Origin: Saposhnikovia divaricata
Lineage: Eukaryota > Streptophyta > Magnoliopsida > Apiales > Apiaceae
Reading direction: 5' to 3'
Assembly: GCA_036435485.1 (NCBI GenBank)
Contig: CM071600.1
Coordinates: 62,369,546-62,433,545, forward strand
Length of the DNA stretch: 64,000 bases
The translations under genes were made by a program, and so were the position numbers. This document shows, in pieces, positions 44,707 to 59,215 of the stretch (its first letter is position 1; every line of letters starts with the position of its first letter). The notes under the pieces were generated by a model, which had not been told where the DNA came from, did no database searches, and worked only from the letters and a program-made list of their open reading frames with translations.

Positions 44707-45826
44707 GAAGTCCTCTTCAACTTCCATGAGTCTAGCTCTGTCCTGCCAAAGAGTGTATGAGGTTGCATTCTCCTTAGTGTCATCTAGCTCCATTGAAACA
44801 GATGTGATGTCCCTATTAGCTTGTTCTTTCTAGCATTCAAAGCTGTTCATTTTTCTTTTCCCAATGGGTCTCTTTACACCTAGACCAGTGGCCTTTTTCC
44901 TTCCTGAATACACTGATTTACCTCTCCTTGGGATTGCAGCTCAAGCCCTTGCCTTAATCTTCTTTCTTCTAGATTTGGGTGCCTTAGCACCTTCATCCTT
45001 GACAACATCTTCATTTAAGCTCTTGACAATGTCTTCTTTAACTGTGTCCTCCATGACAGTATCTTCATTTAAGCTCTTGACAATGTCTTCATTAACTGTG
45101 TCCTCCATGACAGCATCTTCATTTAAACTCTTGACAGTGTCTTCTTTAATTGTGTCCTCCATGACAGCATCTTTCATGACAACAGCTTTCTTGATAATGT
45201 CTTCATTCTCCTTGACAGCTTCCTTGTTGACAGTATCTTTTTCAACATTGATACTGTCAGTTTCAGTTCTTAACATATCAGTCTCCAAAGCTTCAAGTGT
45301 GTTTTTCTCTTCTTCATCAGTAGCAGCATCATTCTTTTCAGTACTGGGAGCTTCTTTTTCTTTCTCTATTGCATCCTTCTGAGTTTGTGTCCCTACATTC
45401 CCAGAAGCTTCTTTACCAGAATTCCTGGCTACTCCAGATCCACCACTTCCTTCATTTTCATTCTCATCATCCAAAGTGTCATCATAGATGCAGCTTCCTC
45501 CTTTTTCACCTCTTTTGGCATTAGACTTGGAAATTAACTCCTTTACTTGAGAGCTAAGACTCTCATCTCTCTTTGCTAGTAGTTTTTGAATATCTTTGGT
45601 AACTTTGACCTTATCCTTGTTGATACTGGATTTGAGAATCTGTCTTAGTACCACCATGATTGATTCAGTTGTCAGTTTTGTTACTCCACTTAAAGTCAGA
45701 AAGCCAATTCTCTTTGCTCCTGTGCTTATAACCATTCTGTAGAAAACACCATATGGATCATCAATTACTTCTGGGAGCTTTTCTTCAATAATATTCTTGA
45801 TTTGTGCTAACAGACTATCATCAAAA
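44707..45826 (-). pseudogene. E0 third-ORF fragment with 18-residue tandem repeats
   Basis: On the minus strand the frame enters from E4 at 45826 (FDDSLLAQIKNIIEEKLPEV), runs to a TGA at 44941-44943, then continues in the same frame past a further TAG to the E2 border. It has a folded N-terminal part, an acidic middle and three tandem units of 18 residues of the form VMEDTVKEDIVKSLNED (about 44990-45170), ending in a basic tail (KSRRKKIKARA). The DNA of the repeats and their surroundings is rich in TGACAG words like the E0 LTR. No domain recognised. The two stops and two insertions make it dead. Confidence 0.7.
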
Positions 45827-46249
45827 GTTGTTGTAATAACCCAGATTTTCGGTAGAATTAAAACTTTTCTTATTATGATTAAATGCATTAGTGAATAATG
45901 ATTTCAACGAACCGTGGTTGTGATGAATGGATATTGCTTTGAATGGATATTGCTTTAATTTTAGCATAAAATCTGACCAAGCAGTGAATTGTATATCAGT
46001 ATTACCAAGAAATAAGATATTAAGATTGAGGAATTGAGGATTTTATATTTGATAATTTTATGAAACGTGATTTGAGAACGAAAACCACCGAGATAGTGAA
46101 ACAAGCGTTCTAGAAACCGCTGAAACTTTATAACGAGATTAAGCGATAAAGCGAACGAATAATGAATTATGGATTGAGTTCATATCAAGATTAAATATTC
46201 TACATGATCATCAAGAGAATTATATCCAAGAGATTTATAAGAGATAAAC

Positions 46250-49200
46250 TGTGACGCCCCCAAATCCGAGGTCAGAGATTCAGGTCGTCACGTCACCATC
46301 CAACCATATCATACCTGTATTAACTTTACAACTCAACAATACATCCATCCAGACCTCAATCTTACACACAAACAAGTTAGAGCCTCAGAAACAATAATCA
46401 AAAGTAACACTAAATATTACAATTCATCTGTACAATCCAGAGTCTTACGCAATTCCACTTATACAACTACACTTGAAGACAAGTCTTACTATTACAGTTG
46501 AAAACCTATCAGACTTACTCTGTAGTATTTATCTGGAACTAAATCATCTCCGGGGTAAATCTTCTACTCCTCTTCTGCTGGTGCGGAGTTAACCGACCAA
46601 ATTCTTCTCTTTCTGAAAAGTTTTTATAGAGCAAGAATGAGCTACATAATGCTCAGCAAGTTCATCATTTAAAAAAAAAATAATAATGTGGTTTATTTCG
46701 AAAACATTCCCAACTGTATGGGTATATATCTCAGATTTCAAAACGTAACTGGACAATATATATGTCCGAGTTTGAATAAAACATTTATACTCACTAAGGA
46801 GCTTTAAGAACAACATATGAACCCTATATAAGGTTCTCATTTCAATATATCTCAAGTTTGAAAATATATATACATATGAGTATATCATTTTCGGCAAAAC
46901 ACTCTACGGTTAACATACTGTACAGGGAATACATCATTGCAAACCTCTTTCCTTCCATTAGCTTAGAAGGTTTCTCATTCAAAAACATTTCATTCTTTGA
47001 AATAATTGCAAGAGTGCACTAACACGTGCCAATCTTTATAGAAAATCTTGCAGTTCTAGATACTGCACGATGTCAATATTTTTCTTATCGAAAGCCACAC
47101 TATCGGCAACTTGGCACTTAGTCCCAAGAAGCAGTGTTTGAGTATTTTTCCAAAGTGGAGGATGGGACTGGAAGAAAACATAAAAACCTGACAGGGATTG
47201 ACGATGATCAGTCGCCATATCCAAGTCCAATAATCCGCGGGTCTTCTCTACTGGTAGAAGGATAGAAACTACATCCGTAACTATCCCCGAGTGAAAACTA
47301 CATCCGTAATCACCCTCGATGAAAACTACATCCGTAATCATCCTTCGGCAACACCTGGGCTGGAATAATAATTGATGGACCGCCTGGCTCACGGCCGCTT
47401 ACACATCCCGGGAATCGTTCGTCAACGGTTCCCACACCTGCCAGAGTCCCTTTTTCTTTTTCTTTTAAAAACTTGATTTTGATTGAAAACTGAGTAATTG
47501 AGGTCCGACATTAGTCGACCGATGATTCTTGAAATCATACAAGAAGCAAACCTGACCGGGGGTTTTCGAAAATGTTTTTAGTTCGAAAGAGTTCGAGTTT
47601 GAAAGTGCTAAAGGTATCTTGGATTAGCTTTGTCTTTAAAATAATGAACAATAATTAATAAATGATATTTTAAGATTTAATATTAATAATTAATAAAATA
47701 ATTATTTAATTAAATAAGCTTTTAATCCAAGATAGGTATTTTCAGTATTTACGAAGATATAAAAATAATTACTTGAGTATACGATACTCCCCGAATGACC
47801 CTTCGGGTTTTCGCAATTTAATTACGATATAATAATATACCGCTCCCCGGTCAATAGTATATACGGACCGCTACGACCTCTATTGCTAGAGTCGTTGTCC
47901 GAAGAAAACATTTCATTCTAAGTTCAAGGGGTGCAAACATATATGTACTTATACATCTCAATTTCATCGATACTTCGATAAACATAAACATTTGATATGA
48001 TTGAAAACTACAAACACAACAGTGAAAGTCCTTGTATATGTAAGTTTTGAAAAGTAAACTTACCTTGGTGAGGTTGGGGTGGTCGAGCTTGCGGAGTGGA
48101 ACGATCTATACATAATCAATAGCCGATCGTTAGTACCTTAACAATATCTCTTTTAATTGCGAGATTTTAGGGGGTACAAAATTAACTTAATGACTTCGTC
48201 TTATGACACTCTAGCCCCACTATAGGTTCATGTCACCACTCGATTACGCTCGTCACTTATTCGACTTAATTTGGTTACCATATCCGAATCATATCCATTA
48301 CCCCTTAAATCACACTCCCTTTACGACTTTTTCCCTTGCGCGAATTTTACTCTAGCATTTTTTATAAAATTGAAAAATACATATTTTAATCCAATTCTTT
48401 TTGGGTAGCCTTCACCACTGCATTTACTAGCTTCTCTAATTTTTCCATGATCCTACATAAATTTTTAGTGGTTTAAACAAGGTTCACAAGGGGACTATTT
48501 AGTGCAGTCCGGATTCCAGAAACACATTTCACTTCTCAGGCCATAACTCAAAATCTATACATCACCTAGTCATGAACCTTATATTTTTGGAAACTACATT
48601 CAAATACCTTTCCAACAATATATATTAGGACCTCAGGGGACAAGATTTAGGGGTTCAAAACCCTCTTACAAGATAGTTTAAGTTCCTGGAAAAATCTCAG
48701 CATGCTTATATCACTTATCCATTCAAGAATCTTACATACACATCACATCCATCATCTAAACCACCAAGATCATACTTTAAAACATACATGGAGTTACATA
48801 CACTAATCACAAGCTTAAAAATCACAACCACAACACTTAAACTCAAGATCTACATCATCCATAACTTATATGTCCAAGATTCACACTAACATCCATGGAT
48901 CTAACATTAAACACCATAAATAATTCATGGCCAAGAGGGGTTAGAGTTTTTATACCTTCTTGATGTTCTTACAATCTCAAAAAAGCTTGGTTAACCTTGG
49001 GGAAGCCTTACTGTATGCTCACCATCTTCAATCTCACCAAAGAAATCAAGAACATGGAAGTGGGTTTCCTGACTGGAAAAACACGCCCCAAAGATCAGCC
49101 AAAACGAAGCCCTTGCACTCGTTTCCTTGTCGAGGCTCCTGAATGAAAGCTGTAGAGCGTCTTAATAGATTTCTAACCATATGAAGAACAAAAAATTTCA

Positions 49201-50152
49201 TTGAGTAATGAAGTCTCTAGGCCCGTTTTAGTGAGCTCCTTTCCTGCTGGGCAGAATGGAGTATTTGGTGTTTGTTTTGTTTGATTAAAGTGATAAAGTG
49301 ATCAATAATGCTTGATATTTTCACTTGGATGCATCTTATCTTCTTGAAATGTGGTGTCATCTCCTCATTGGTTCATTTGGATTACCTTTATCCATCCATA
49401 ATTGCAAGCAAGTCCCTTGCTTTATACATATTGTTTCCAAGTCCTTCCTTCCTTTTCTTATTTACACCAAGGGGCTTCCCTTCTTGTATATTTACTAAAT
49501 CAATATGTTACAACTTATATGTTGCACTTCATTGTAATAGTGTGGCCCAATACCTCAAACAATCGTTGTGTCCAATTTTCTTTGTATTTTCTCTTTATCT
49601 CAGAAAAAAATTCTCGCGGTTTCTCAATTGTTCTCAATTCTAGGAGTTTATTCTCAATCCTTTTTCCCTCTCATAATATATCCTTCCTTGGACTCTTAAT
49701 ATACCATATCCTTAATCCATGATTCGTTCGCTCAATCGCTTAATCTCATTGTAAAGTTTCAGCGGTTTCTAGAACGTTTGTTTCACTTCCTCAGTGGTTT
49801 TCGTTCCAAATTCTCAAATCACTTATAATAAAATTCCAAAATATTAACTCCTCAATTCCTCAAATTAAATATCTCATTTCTTGATATTACTGATATATAA
49901 TTCACTGATCGGTCAAATATTACACGAAAATAGAATTTGGAATTTCTGAATTCGATCGCATTTACATACACTTATTTACTCCGTAGATTACTAGTATAAC
50001 TTCGGAATATCCACACTACGTCTCGTACACAGGGGGCATGAAAAATTTTCTTAATCCTCAAAATCACTATTCATCCACCAAATCACTATTCATTGATGCA
50101 CTTCATCATAATAGGAAAAGTTTTAATTCTACCGAAATTTTGGGTTCTTACA
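46250..50152 (-). repeat. E3 3' LTR (left copy, full length)
   Basis: 3,903 bp. Carries the segment 48314-48890 that is missing from the other LTR. Followed by polypurine tract GTCTCCCCTCCTT (plus-strand view, 50153-50165). Confidence 0.92.
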
Positions 50153-50159
50153 GTCTCCC

Positions 50160-50640
50160 CTCCTTAAAAGGATTCCGTCCCGGAATCAGTTTAGGAATCA
50201 CTGGGGTTACTCCTTCTTTGTTTCACTCTTTCAACTTCCAGGTGGATTCTTCCACATCTCGATTTTCTCACAATTCCTTATTAGTTTAAAAACCTTGTTC
50301 CTCAGCACTTGTTCTTCTCTATCCATGATTTCCACAGGTTGCTCCACATAGGTCAAGTCTGGTCATAGGTCCACTTGGTTGTACTCTATCACATGCCGAT
50401 AGTCGGTGTGGTAGGGTCATAACATAGACATATGAAACACATTATGAATTTGCTGTAAGCTTGGGGCAAGGCTAACTCGTAGGCTAACTTCCCAATACGC
50501 CTCAAAATCTCAAAAGGTCCAATAAACCTCATACTTAGCTTCTCTCTCTTAACAAACCGCATCAATCCTTTCCAGGGGATACCTTTAGCATCACGAAGTT
50601 TCCCACCTCATACTTCTTTAATATCTCATAAAATTTGACC
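50160..50640 (-). pseudogene. E3 integrase C-terminus (GPY/F module) remnant
   Basis: On the minus strand one finds WKGLMRFVKREKLSMRF, then GPFEILRRIGKLAYELALP, then HNVFHMSML and DREEQVLRN, interrupted by frame changes. KLS-RFIGPFEI, with IHNVFHVSML downstream, is the GPY/F module of Gypsy chromovirus integrases. It sits just before the polypurine tract, as expected for the end of pol. Confidence 0.8.
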
Positions 50641-53600
50641 ATTCGAAATAATGGGTTTCGTAAAAACTAATGACTTTTACATACACTCGTCTGCACCGTA
50701 AAGGCGTAATATCAATTCGAAATCTTCATTTAATAATTCGTACATATCGTGATTGCAAAAATTTCTCATCCACCCATAAAATTACTATTCATCCAGGTTT
50801 CGAATATTCACAAAAATTAGGGCTATTGCAGTCTCATCTCCTTAAAAGGATTCTATCTTAAGAACCTAAGGATAATAGTTGTGGATACAATCCCAACCTT
50901 ACCCTTCCCAACTCTCAGGTTGACACTTCAACCCTTTTGTTCTCTTACCTTGATCTTACCAACGCTTTAATGTTGTTTCTCAATGCATACTCTCCTCGAC
51001 CTGTATTCCTTATCGGTTTTTCTATGAATGAAAATTTCTATCCCACTACTTATACGTTCCTCTTCTACCTTGTTCATAGTATCCGTGTTGAGTCCTTGTA
51101 TCGTTGGGCCGTGAATACTTTGTGGTCGTGTTCTATAATCTGAGACAACGTCAATACGCACGGTATTCCTCATTTTCCTTGGCTTGATTAGCACGCATGT
51201 GTTGCCTCCCGTCAGTCGTTACCACTTGCTATGGATACTGTATAGTCTTCGGTATACGTCGAACCAGTTCAGCTACTATATCCCTCGTTCATTGACTTCT
51301 TCGTAACGCAAGAAAAGCGAAACTTCTTCTTTCGTAGTACGCTTTACAAGAGACGTCCTTACGTTCGCATGGTGCCGATCGTGATAACAACATTCGTTTC
51401 ATGGATAAGTTTTTATTCTCGACTGCCCCGTGAAATCTAAGGCACGACACTAAATATAAATTCGATCGTCTGGATAATTCTTCTTCCCTGTCCGTCAGCC
51501 ACAGATCAAATTAGTACATACGCTCAATCTCTTTATTAATTATACTTGAAAGCACCTTCAATATTCGAAGTTTAACCTTAAGTCTCTATCTGACGTAATC
51601 ACTGCAGAAGTTTTATATTGCACCACCATCTCTTCCGTATATAAATCGATAATCTTCTAAATGGAAAGTCTCTCGTAGGTAAATCACTGGATCCAGCAAT
51701 TATAAATCAACTAGGGCCATCTCTTGGCTCGGTCTTCGGCGACCTACTCATGAAATTCATTATAATTCTGTCCACGTTCAAGATTTTCTAGGGGCGGAAT
51801 TGATCCACTAGATCTCTATCATTTTTTTTGACATGTTGCGTTTGTACTTAATAGTTTGTCAATACCATTCTTCATATCCGTTTGCCGAACATTCTCTTAA
51901 TTCTCTGTACATCTTTGTCCTTCCCCATAATTTAGTCATTTTCCTCTAACATTATTCTTTATTGTATATACTCTATTTTCTTGGTCAATACTGACTGAAT
52001 TCCAATTTCGAATAATCCCTTCTATAGGTATCGGCCACCACACTGGCCTTTCCTGGGAAATAACAAATTTCTCCATTACACTCCCTGTTCCCTTTCGTCA
52101 CCTTCTCTTTCTTATGTTTAGTCCTAATATGAAGATATACTTATGGCACTTGTGGAAAACTTTCACACTTTTCTCATAAAGTTAACGTCTCAGTTTTATG
52201 CGTGAACGCCATCATGACTAATCCCAGACTCACGGTTAGTATATCCTATCCCGTAACCTTTATGTTGTTTAGAAGTATAGGCTATCATCCCCTTTCTACT
52301 GCATCAGCACACCTCTTAAACTCTTGAAAGATGCATCATCGTGACTCTCAAAATCCTCTTTTTATCATCAAGTATAGCTAACAACGAGGTTGTTGCTAAT
52401 ATCCCATTCCATTCCAAAACTTTGTTCATTAATCCATAAAGGCTTCTGACTCATTAGTCCACTCAAATGATACTACCATAATTTTATAACGTTTATATTA
52501 GTGTGAAATGCCAACTTTGGCACAGTACAGGGGTCGATCTTGAGTTGGTGAAACCTTCTCTTTAACCTTATCTTTGAAAAACAACTACGCACTTTAACTA
52601 GTCAACAATTCCTCCATTTCCGATAAGGGTTTCAGTTCTCGATGGTATAGGTAAGATGTCATACGCTCGTCCTCTTTCACAACTGGCGCCAATCAGCCTG
52701 AGGCCTGTATGCTGTTGCGATTCCCAATAAACTTGATTAGGTGGTAATTTCGAAGGATCATTGGGATATATCCATGCATCCATTTGCTATTAGGGGCCTT
52801 TTAAACTTTATGTCTCGCTATGTGCATCAATCCCTTTAAGCTAAGTAAAGCTTCACATTCTTGCCACGATATTTCTTCCTTTCTTGTCCATCTCACTTCC
52901 ATGTTAGTTTCCTCTAAGGATATGTCTTACATCGCAATCGATTTGAATTTCTTGGATCAGGAAAAGGCTTGGTAACTCCAGAATTCATTACTATAACATC
53001 CTAACAACGGTTGGTAGGAGCGTACTCCCAACCACCTCATCAGTTCTTATAACCTTCCTCACACTATTATTAAAGGTCCTTGTGGTATGCCCCGATATGT
53101 TATTTCTACTTTAATAATTACTCGGCATAACGCTCTGGCTGCACAATTACAACATTTGGTTTTTTATCTCATATTGGTGTAACGGTTCATAATTGTACCT
53201 CCCGTTCACCTTAGAGTAATCACTTTGAAAGGAATGGTTTCAAAATAACAAGGTCCAATAGATAATTTCAATAAGAATTCCACATTCGATGTTCCAAGAA
53301 TGTTGATGGTTCCAAATACTAAGAGTCTCGATTTTTGGAGATGTAAGGATGGACAGAAAGAATACAACAGGGTTTATTCCTTCCCGTCCTGATAATTCTG
53401 TAATATGGTACCATAGAGAATGTTGCATAAGGGCAATGATTGTTGGATACAAAAGTCATAAAGACGGTCTTCATACAATTCTTACATCGGGTGGATACTT
53501 TTCCTCCTGAATAATAAGAGGAAATCTAAAGTCGCATTGATGAAGGTCAGCCAATAGAAAGCAATTCTATTCCATGACAATTAAAGAATGAAGTAGTTTA

Positions 53601-55872
53601 TCATTCAAGTAATCAGTGGTTTCAAATGAATTCTCATTGTGTGAATGAAAGAATAAAATATTCAAGTGATATAAAGTCTGATACGAAGATGGGTAGAATT
53701 CGAGTTGAGTGGGCGACCTCATTAGGTCTCAATCAAGTTATTCGTCAAAACTTTCATCATCATACTTTACCACATGCAAAAATGCATTGCGGAATGAATT
53801 AAATTGGGAGTTGGACCAGTGGAACAATAACTAGTCCTTTTCAAGAAACACTAGCAACTAGCTAGACAAAATTTGCTAGTTCACCTGTTTGAGACATCAC
53901 CACTAGCTAGGACAATTAGCTAGGTGTTCTTCACAACATTACAATTTTGAGTAGTTAGAACAATCAACTAGTCATTCATATTGACATAACGACTAGCCAG
54001 TTTCAATTGGATAGAACGGAATTTCAACATCGTAGCCACTGAAGAAACTTTAGGCTTCTCGGACAACGAATGAAAATTAGAAGTTATTAAGTTTGAAAAA
54101 GAAAACTATAAAATCTGAAGAGAATGTCCTAGGTATCGGAACAATCGATAATCTCTCATCAAATATTACTTATCAGTGAAACGGTCCACCCAAGGGTGCC
54201 TCCGTACGCATGCTTTATCAGATCCGACAATAGAATTAAATTCGGAATACCAATATCAAAATGATATCCTTACTATGATTTCAATGTACGATGTACAATC
54301 TCATCTTGAATAGAAGAAAAGAATTCATGAGGGATGTCTGGACATTAGATCATCCATGTCCTCAGTAATTTGTTGAATATTTATGAGCTCAACTGAAGAG
54401 TGCAAGTATGAAAGAAGCAATCAAATATCGATATTCGTTAAGTAGTATTCGTCGATTAATTAAGGAAATATTTGTTGAACATTCCTTGGATAATTGAAAG
54501 AAAGTGTAAATAGTCCTGAGCAGAAATAATTATAAACTTCAAATAGAATGCTCGGGGATCAATTAAGATACTTTGGATGAGTCCCGGTTTAGAGAAAGTA
54601 TATCACTGGTTGTTATTCCACAAGTTTGAAGTAGAAAGCTAGGAGGGTTACCTGATATAAACTAATCGAGGTAACATGATTAGTGAACAGTTTAAAATGA
54701 AGTAGTGCACCAGTCGGTAGTTACCAAAATAAGTTAATAATCATTCGTGCATACCATTATCACCATTATGAGGGTAACTCCATCTCTTCGTCTTCGTAAT
54801 ACAAGACACCAACTAGTGCGTCTCTCAATCATCATCATAAATTCATTTATCGAGTTAGGGTTTCACAAATATATCTGTCATTTCCGTGCTTTATCTTGAA
54901 GACCAAGCTTCACATCATTCCGGGGACACCTGCTAAGTCCATAGGGTCCTACTTCATGCCTTCCGACATGAATCACAAGTGGCCAGTTCCCCCTGGGAAC
55001 AGATCAAAGAGATCTCTCAGGGATCTCAGTGCAGTCCATAGGTTCAGTGGCGGGTGTGTGTATGTGAACATATACAAAAAAATTATTGAGGTCTACAATA
55101 CATATATACGTAGTCCCTGATAACATCTCTATCAAAGGATCTCACTCTAGAACCACTGGTCTTTTTTTTTTTGGTAGACTCCGAGATCACTGAATCGCTC
55201 GTTGCAACCATATTCAACTTCTCTTGAGTCCCTTTGTTAATTCTACTTGTTTGTTCTCTAAGTTGAACTACCATGCTTTAGCGTCCGAATCATGCATGGA
55301 ATTATCTAGCACGCTCGTCTTATGATAACATTCTCGTATAACACATGTAAAATTCGCCATCAAGGGTACTGAAATCCACAACGACATAGTGACCAACTTT
55401 CAGGTAAACCCGTTACTTATCGAAAATCGGATCTTACAGCCAAAGTAAAAGACTTTCATTATTCCAAGTACTAAGTACTCTTAATTATGTAAGGAAGTCT
55501 AAACTTCTTGATTCTTAAAATGCCGCCTCCTAAACTGTGGAGGACTATGGGCCACAAAATTTATGCCAGCCTAGTCATCCGATCATATTGGCAATATCGC
55601 CTCTACCTCAGCTGTTCTTGATATTTCGCTCTGCTTCCTATATCATTACCTATGATAGGTCATGTACGACTCTCAAACCTCTATTCATCATTCTGAAGGT
55701 CTCTAAGGATTCTATCGACCCTAGTATAATACCTCCAGTCAACACTCCAGTCCATTCTACTCACCGGTACCTCTTCCGGTAGTCCAATAATAAGTTCACT
55801 ACGATCTCTTATGTCATTCTCCTACTTAGACTTAACTCTCAACACTCTCATTTCTGAGTACTGTAACTTATC
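50641..55872 (-). pseudogene. E3 internal region, decayed
   Basis: About 5.2 kb where gag, protease, RT and the integrase core should be. Only short open frames remain and I could not recognise catalytic motifs with confidence, so this part is either very decayed or rearranged. It is more decayed than the near-identical LTRs would predict, so the element was probably already defective when it inserted. Confidence 0.5.
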
Positions 55873-55884
55873 GCTCTGATACCA
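55873..55884 (-). other. E3 primer binding site
   Basis: Minus strand TGGTATCAGAGC, four bases from the LTR at 55889. Confidence 0.88.
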
Positions 55885-55888
55885 TTTC

Positions 55889-58800
55889 TGTGACGCCCCC
55901 AAATCCGAGGTCAGAGATTCAGGTCGTCACGTCACCATCCAACCATATCATACCTGTATTAACTTTACAACTCAACAATACATCCATCCAGACCTCAATC
56001 TTACACACAAACAAGTTAGAGCCTCAGAAACGATAATCAAAAGTAACACTAAATATTACAATTCACTTGTACAATCCAGAGTCTTACGCAATTCCACTTA
56101 TACAACTACACTTGAAGACAAGTCTTACTATTACAGTTGAAAACCTATCAGACTTACTCTGTAGTATTTATCTGGAACTAAATCATCTCCGGGGTAAATC
56201 TTCTACTCCTCTTCTGCTGGTGCGGAGTTAACCGACCAAATTCTTCTCTTTCTGAAAAGTTTTTATAGAGCAAGAATGAGCTACATAATGCTCAGCAAGT
56301 TCATCATTTAAAAAAAAAATAATAATGTGGTTTATTTCGAAAACATTCCCAACTGTATGGGTATATATCTCAGATTTCAAAACGTAACTGGACAATATAT
56401 ATGTCCGAGTTTGAATAAAACATTTATACTCACTAAGGAGCTTTAAGAACAACATATGAACCCTATATAAGGTTCTCATTTCAATATATCTCAAGTTTGA
56501 AAATATATATACATATGAGTATATCATTTTCGGCAAAACACTCTACGGTTAACATACTGTACAGGGAATACATCATTGCAAACCTCTTTCCTTCCATTAG
56601 CTTAGAAGGTTTCTCATTCAAAAACATTTCATTCTTTGAAATAATTGCAAGAGTGCACTAACACGTGCCAATCTTTATAGAAAATCTTGCAGTTCTAGAT
56701 ACTGCACGATGTCAATATTTTTCTTATCGAAAGCCACACTATCGGCAACTTGGCACTTAGGCCCAAGAAGCAGTGTTTGAGTATTTTTCCAAAGTGGAGG
56801 ATGGGACTGGAAGAAAACATAAAAACCTGACAGGGATTGACGATGATCAGTCGCCATATTCAAGTCCAATAATCCGCGGGTCTTCTTTACCGGTAGAAGG
56901 ATAGAAACTACATCCGTAACTATCCCCGAGTGAAAACTATATCCGTAATCACCCTCGATGAAAACTACATCCGTAATCATCCTTCGGCAACACCTGGGCC
57001 GGAATAATAATTGATGGACCGCCTGGCTCACGGCCGCTTACACATCCCGGGAATCGTTCGTCAACGGTTCCCACACCTGCCAGAGTTCCTTTTTCTTTTT
57101 CTTTTAAAAACTTGATTTTGATTGAAAACTGAGTAATTGAGGTCCGACATCAGTCGACCGATGATTCTTGAAATCATACAAGAAGCAAACCTGACCGGGG
57201 GTTTTCGAAAATGTTTTTAGTTTGAAAGAGTTCGAGTTTGAAAGTGCTAAAGGTATATTGGATTAGCTTTGTCTTTAAAATAATGAACAATAATTAATAA
57301 ATGATATTTTAAGATTTAATATTAATAATTAATAAAATAATTATTTAATTAAATAAGCTTTTAATCCAAGATAGGTATTTTGAGTATTTACGAAGATATA
57401 AAAATAATTACTTGAGTATACTATACTCCCCGAATGACCCTTCGGGTTTTCGCAATTTAATTACGATATAATAATATACCGCTCCCCGGTCAATAGTATA
57501 TACGGACCGCTACGACCTCTATTGCTAGAGTCGTTGTCCGAAGAAAACATTTCATTCTAAGTTCAAGGGGTGCAAACATATATGTACTTATACATCTCAA
57601 TTTCATCGATACTTCGATAAACATAAACATTTGATATGATTGAAAACTACAAACACAACAGTGAAAGTCCTTGTATATGTAAGTTTTGAAAAGTAAACTT
57701 GCCTTGGTGAGGTTGGGGTGGTCGAGCTTGCGGAGTGGAACGATCTATACATAATCAATAGCCGATCGTTAGTACCTTAACAATATCTCTTTTAATTGCG
57801 AGATTTTAGGGGGTACAAAATTAACTTAATGACTTCGTCTTATGACACTCTAGCCCCACTATAGGTTCATGTCACCACTCGATTACGCTCGTCACTTATT
57901 CGACTTAATTTGGTTACCATATCCGAATCATATCCATTACCCCTTAAATCACATCCATGGATCTAACATTAAACACCATAAATAATTCATGGCCAAGAGG
58001 GGTTAGAGTTTTTATACCTTCTTGATGTTCTTACAATCTCAAAAAAGCTTGGTTAACCTTGGGGAAGCCTTACTGTATGCTCACCATCTTCAATCTCACC
58101 AAATAAATCAAGAACATGGAAGTGGGTTTCCTGACTGGAAAAACACGCCCCAAAGATCAGCCAAAACGAAGCCCTTGCACTCGTTTCCTGGTCGAGGCTC
58201 TTGAATGAAAGCTGTAGAGCGTCTTAATAGATTTCTAACCATATGAAGAACAAAAAATTTCATTGAGTAATGAAGTCTCTAGGCCCGTTTTAGTGAGCTC
58301 CTTTCCTGCTGGGCAGAATGGAGTATTTGGTGTTTGTTTTGTTTGATTAAAGTGATAAAGTGATCAATAATGCTTGATATTTTCACTTGGATGCATCTTA
58401 TCTTCTTGCCATGTGGTGTCATCTCCTCATTGGTTCATTTGGATTACCTTTATCCATCCATAATTGCAAGCAAGTCCCTTGCTTTATACATATTGTTTCC
58501 AAGTCCTTCCTTCCTTTTCTTATTTGCACCAAGGGGCTTCCCTTCTTGTATATTTACTAAATCAATATGTTACAACTTATATGTTGCACTTCATTGTAAT
58601 AGTGTGGCCCAATACCTCAAACAATCGTTGTGTCCAATTTTCTTTGTATTTTCTCTTTATCTCAGAAAAAAATTCTCGCGGTTTCTCAATTGTTCTCAAT
58701 TCTAGGAGTTTATTCTCAATCCTTTTTCCCTCTCATAATATATCCTTCCTTGGACTCCTAATATACCATATCCTTAATCCATGATTCGTTCGCTCAATCG

Positions 58801-59215
58801 CTTAATCTCATTGTAAAGTTTCAGCGGTTTCTAGAACGTTTGTTTCACTTCCTCAGTGGTTTTCGTTCCAAATTCTCAAATCACTTATAATAAAATTCCA
58901 AAATATTAACTCCTCAATTCCTCAAATTAAATATCTCATTTCTTGATATTACTGATATATAATTCACTGATCGGTCAAATATTGCACGAAAATAGAATTT
59001 GGAATTTCTGAATTCCGATCGCATTTACATACACTTATTTACTCCGTAGATTACTAGTATAACTTCGGAATATCCACACTACGTCTCGTACATAGGGGGC
59101 ATGAAAAATTTTCTTAATCCTCAAAATCACTATTCATCCACCAAATCACTATTCATTGATGCACTTCATCATAATAGGAAAAGTTTTAATTCTACCGAAA
59201 TTTTGGGTTCATACA
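55889..59215 (-). repeat. E3 5' LTR (right copy, deleted)
   Basis: 3,327 bp. Compared with the left LTR it lacks 577 bp at 57952/57953, with 2-bp microhomology (AC) at the junction. Confidence 0.92.

Larger units (their letters stand above)
46250..59215 (-). mobile_element. E3: decayed Ty3/Gypsy element, 13.0 kb
   Basis: LTRs 46250-50152 (3,903 bp) and 55889-59215 (3,327 bp), TSD taaac (46245-46249, 59216-59220). LTRs start TGTGACGCCCCC and end TTCTTACA (mutated to TTCATACA in the right copy). By eye they differ at about 0.8% outside a 577-bp deletion in the right copy. PBS, polypurine tract and an integrase C-terminus at 50160-50640 place it on the minus strand and in Gypsy, probably the Tekay/Del chromovirus group. 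No intact ORF remains. Confidence 0.9.

Noticed and set aside
46589..47392. Open frames in the E3 LTR, repeated at 56228-57031
   Set aside because: Same reason: duplicated LTR DNA with no domain and no transcript evidence.
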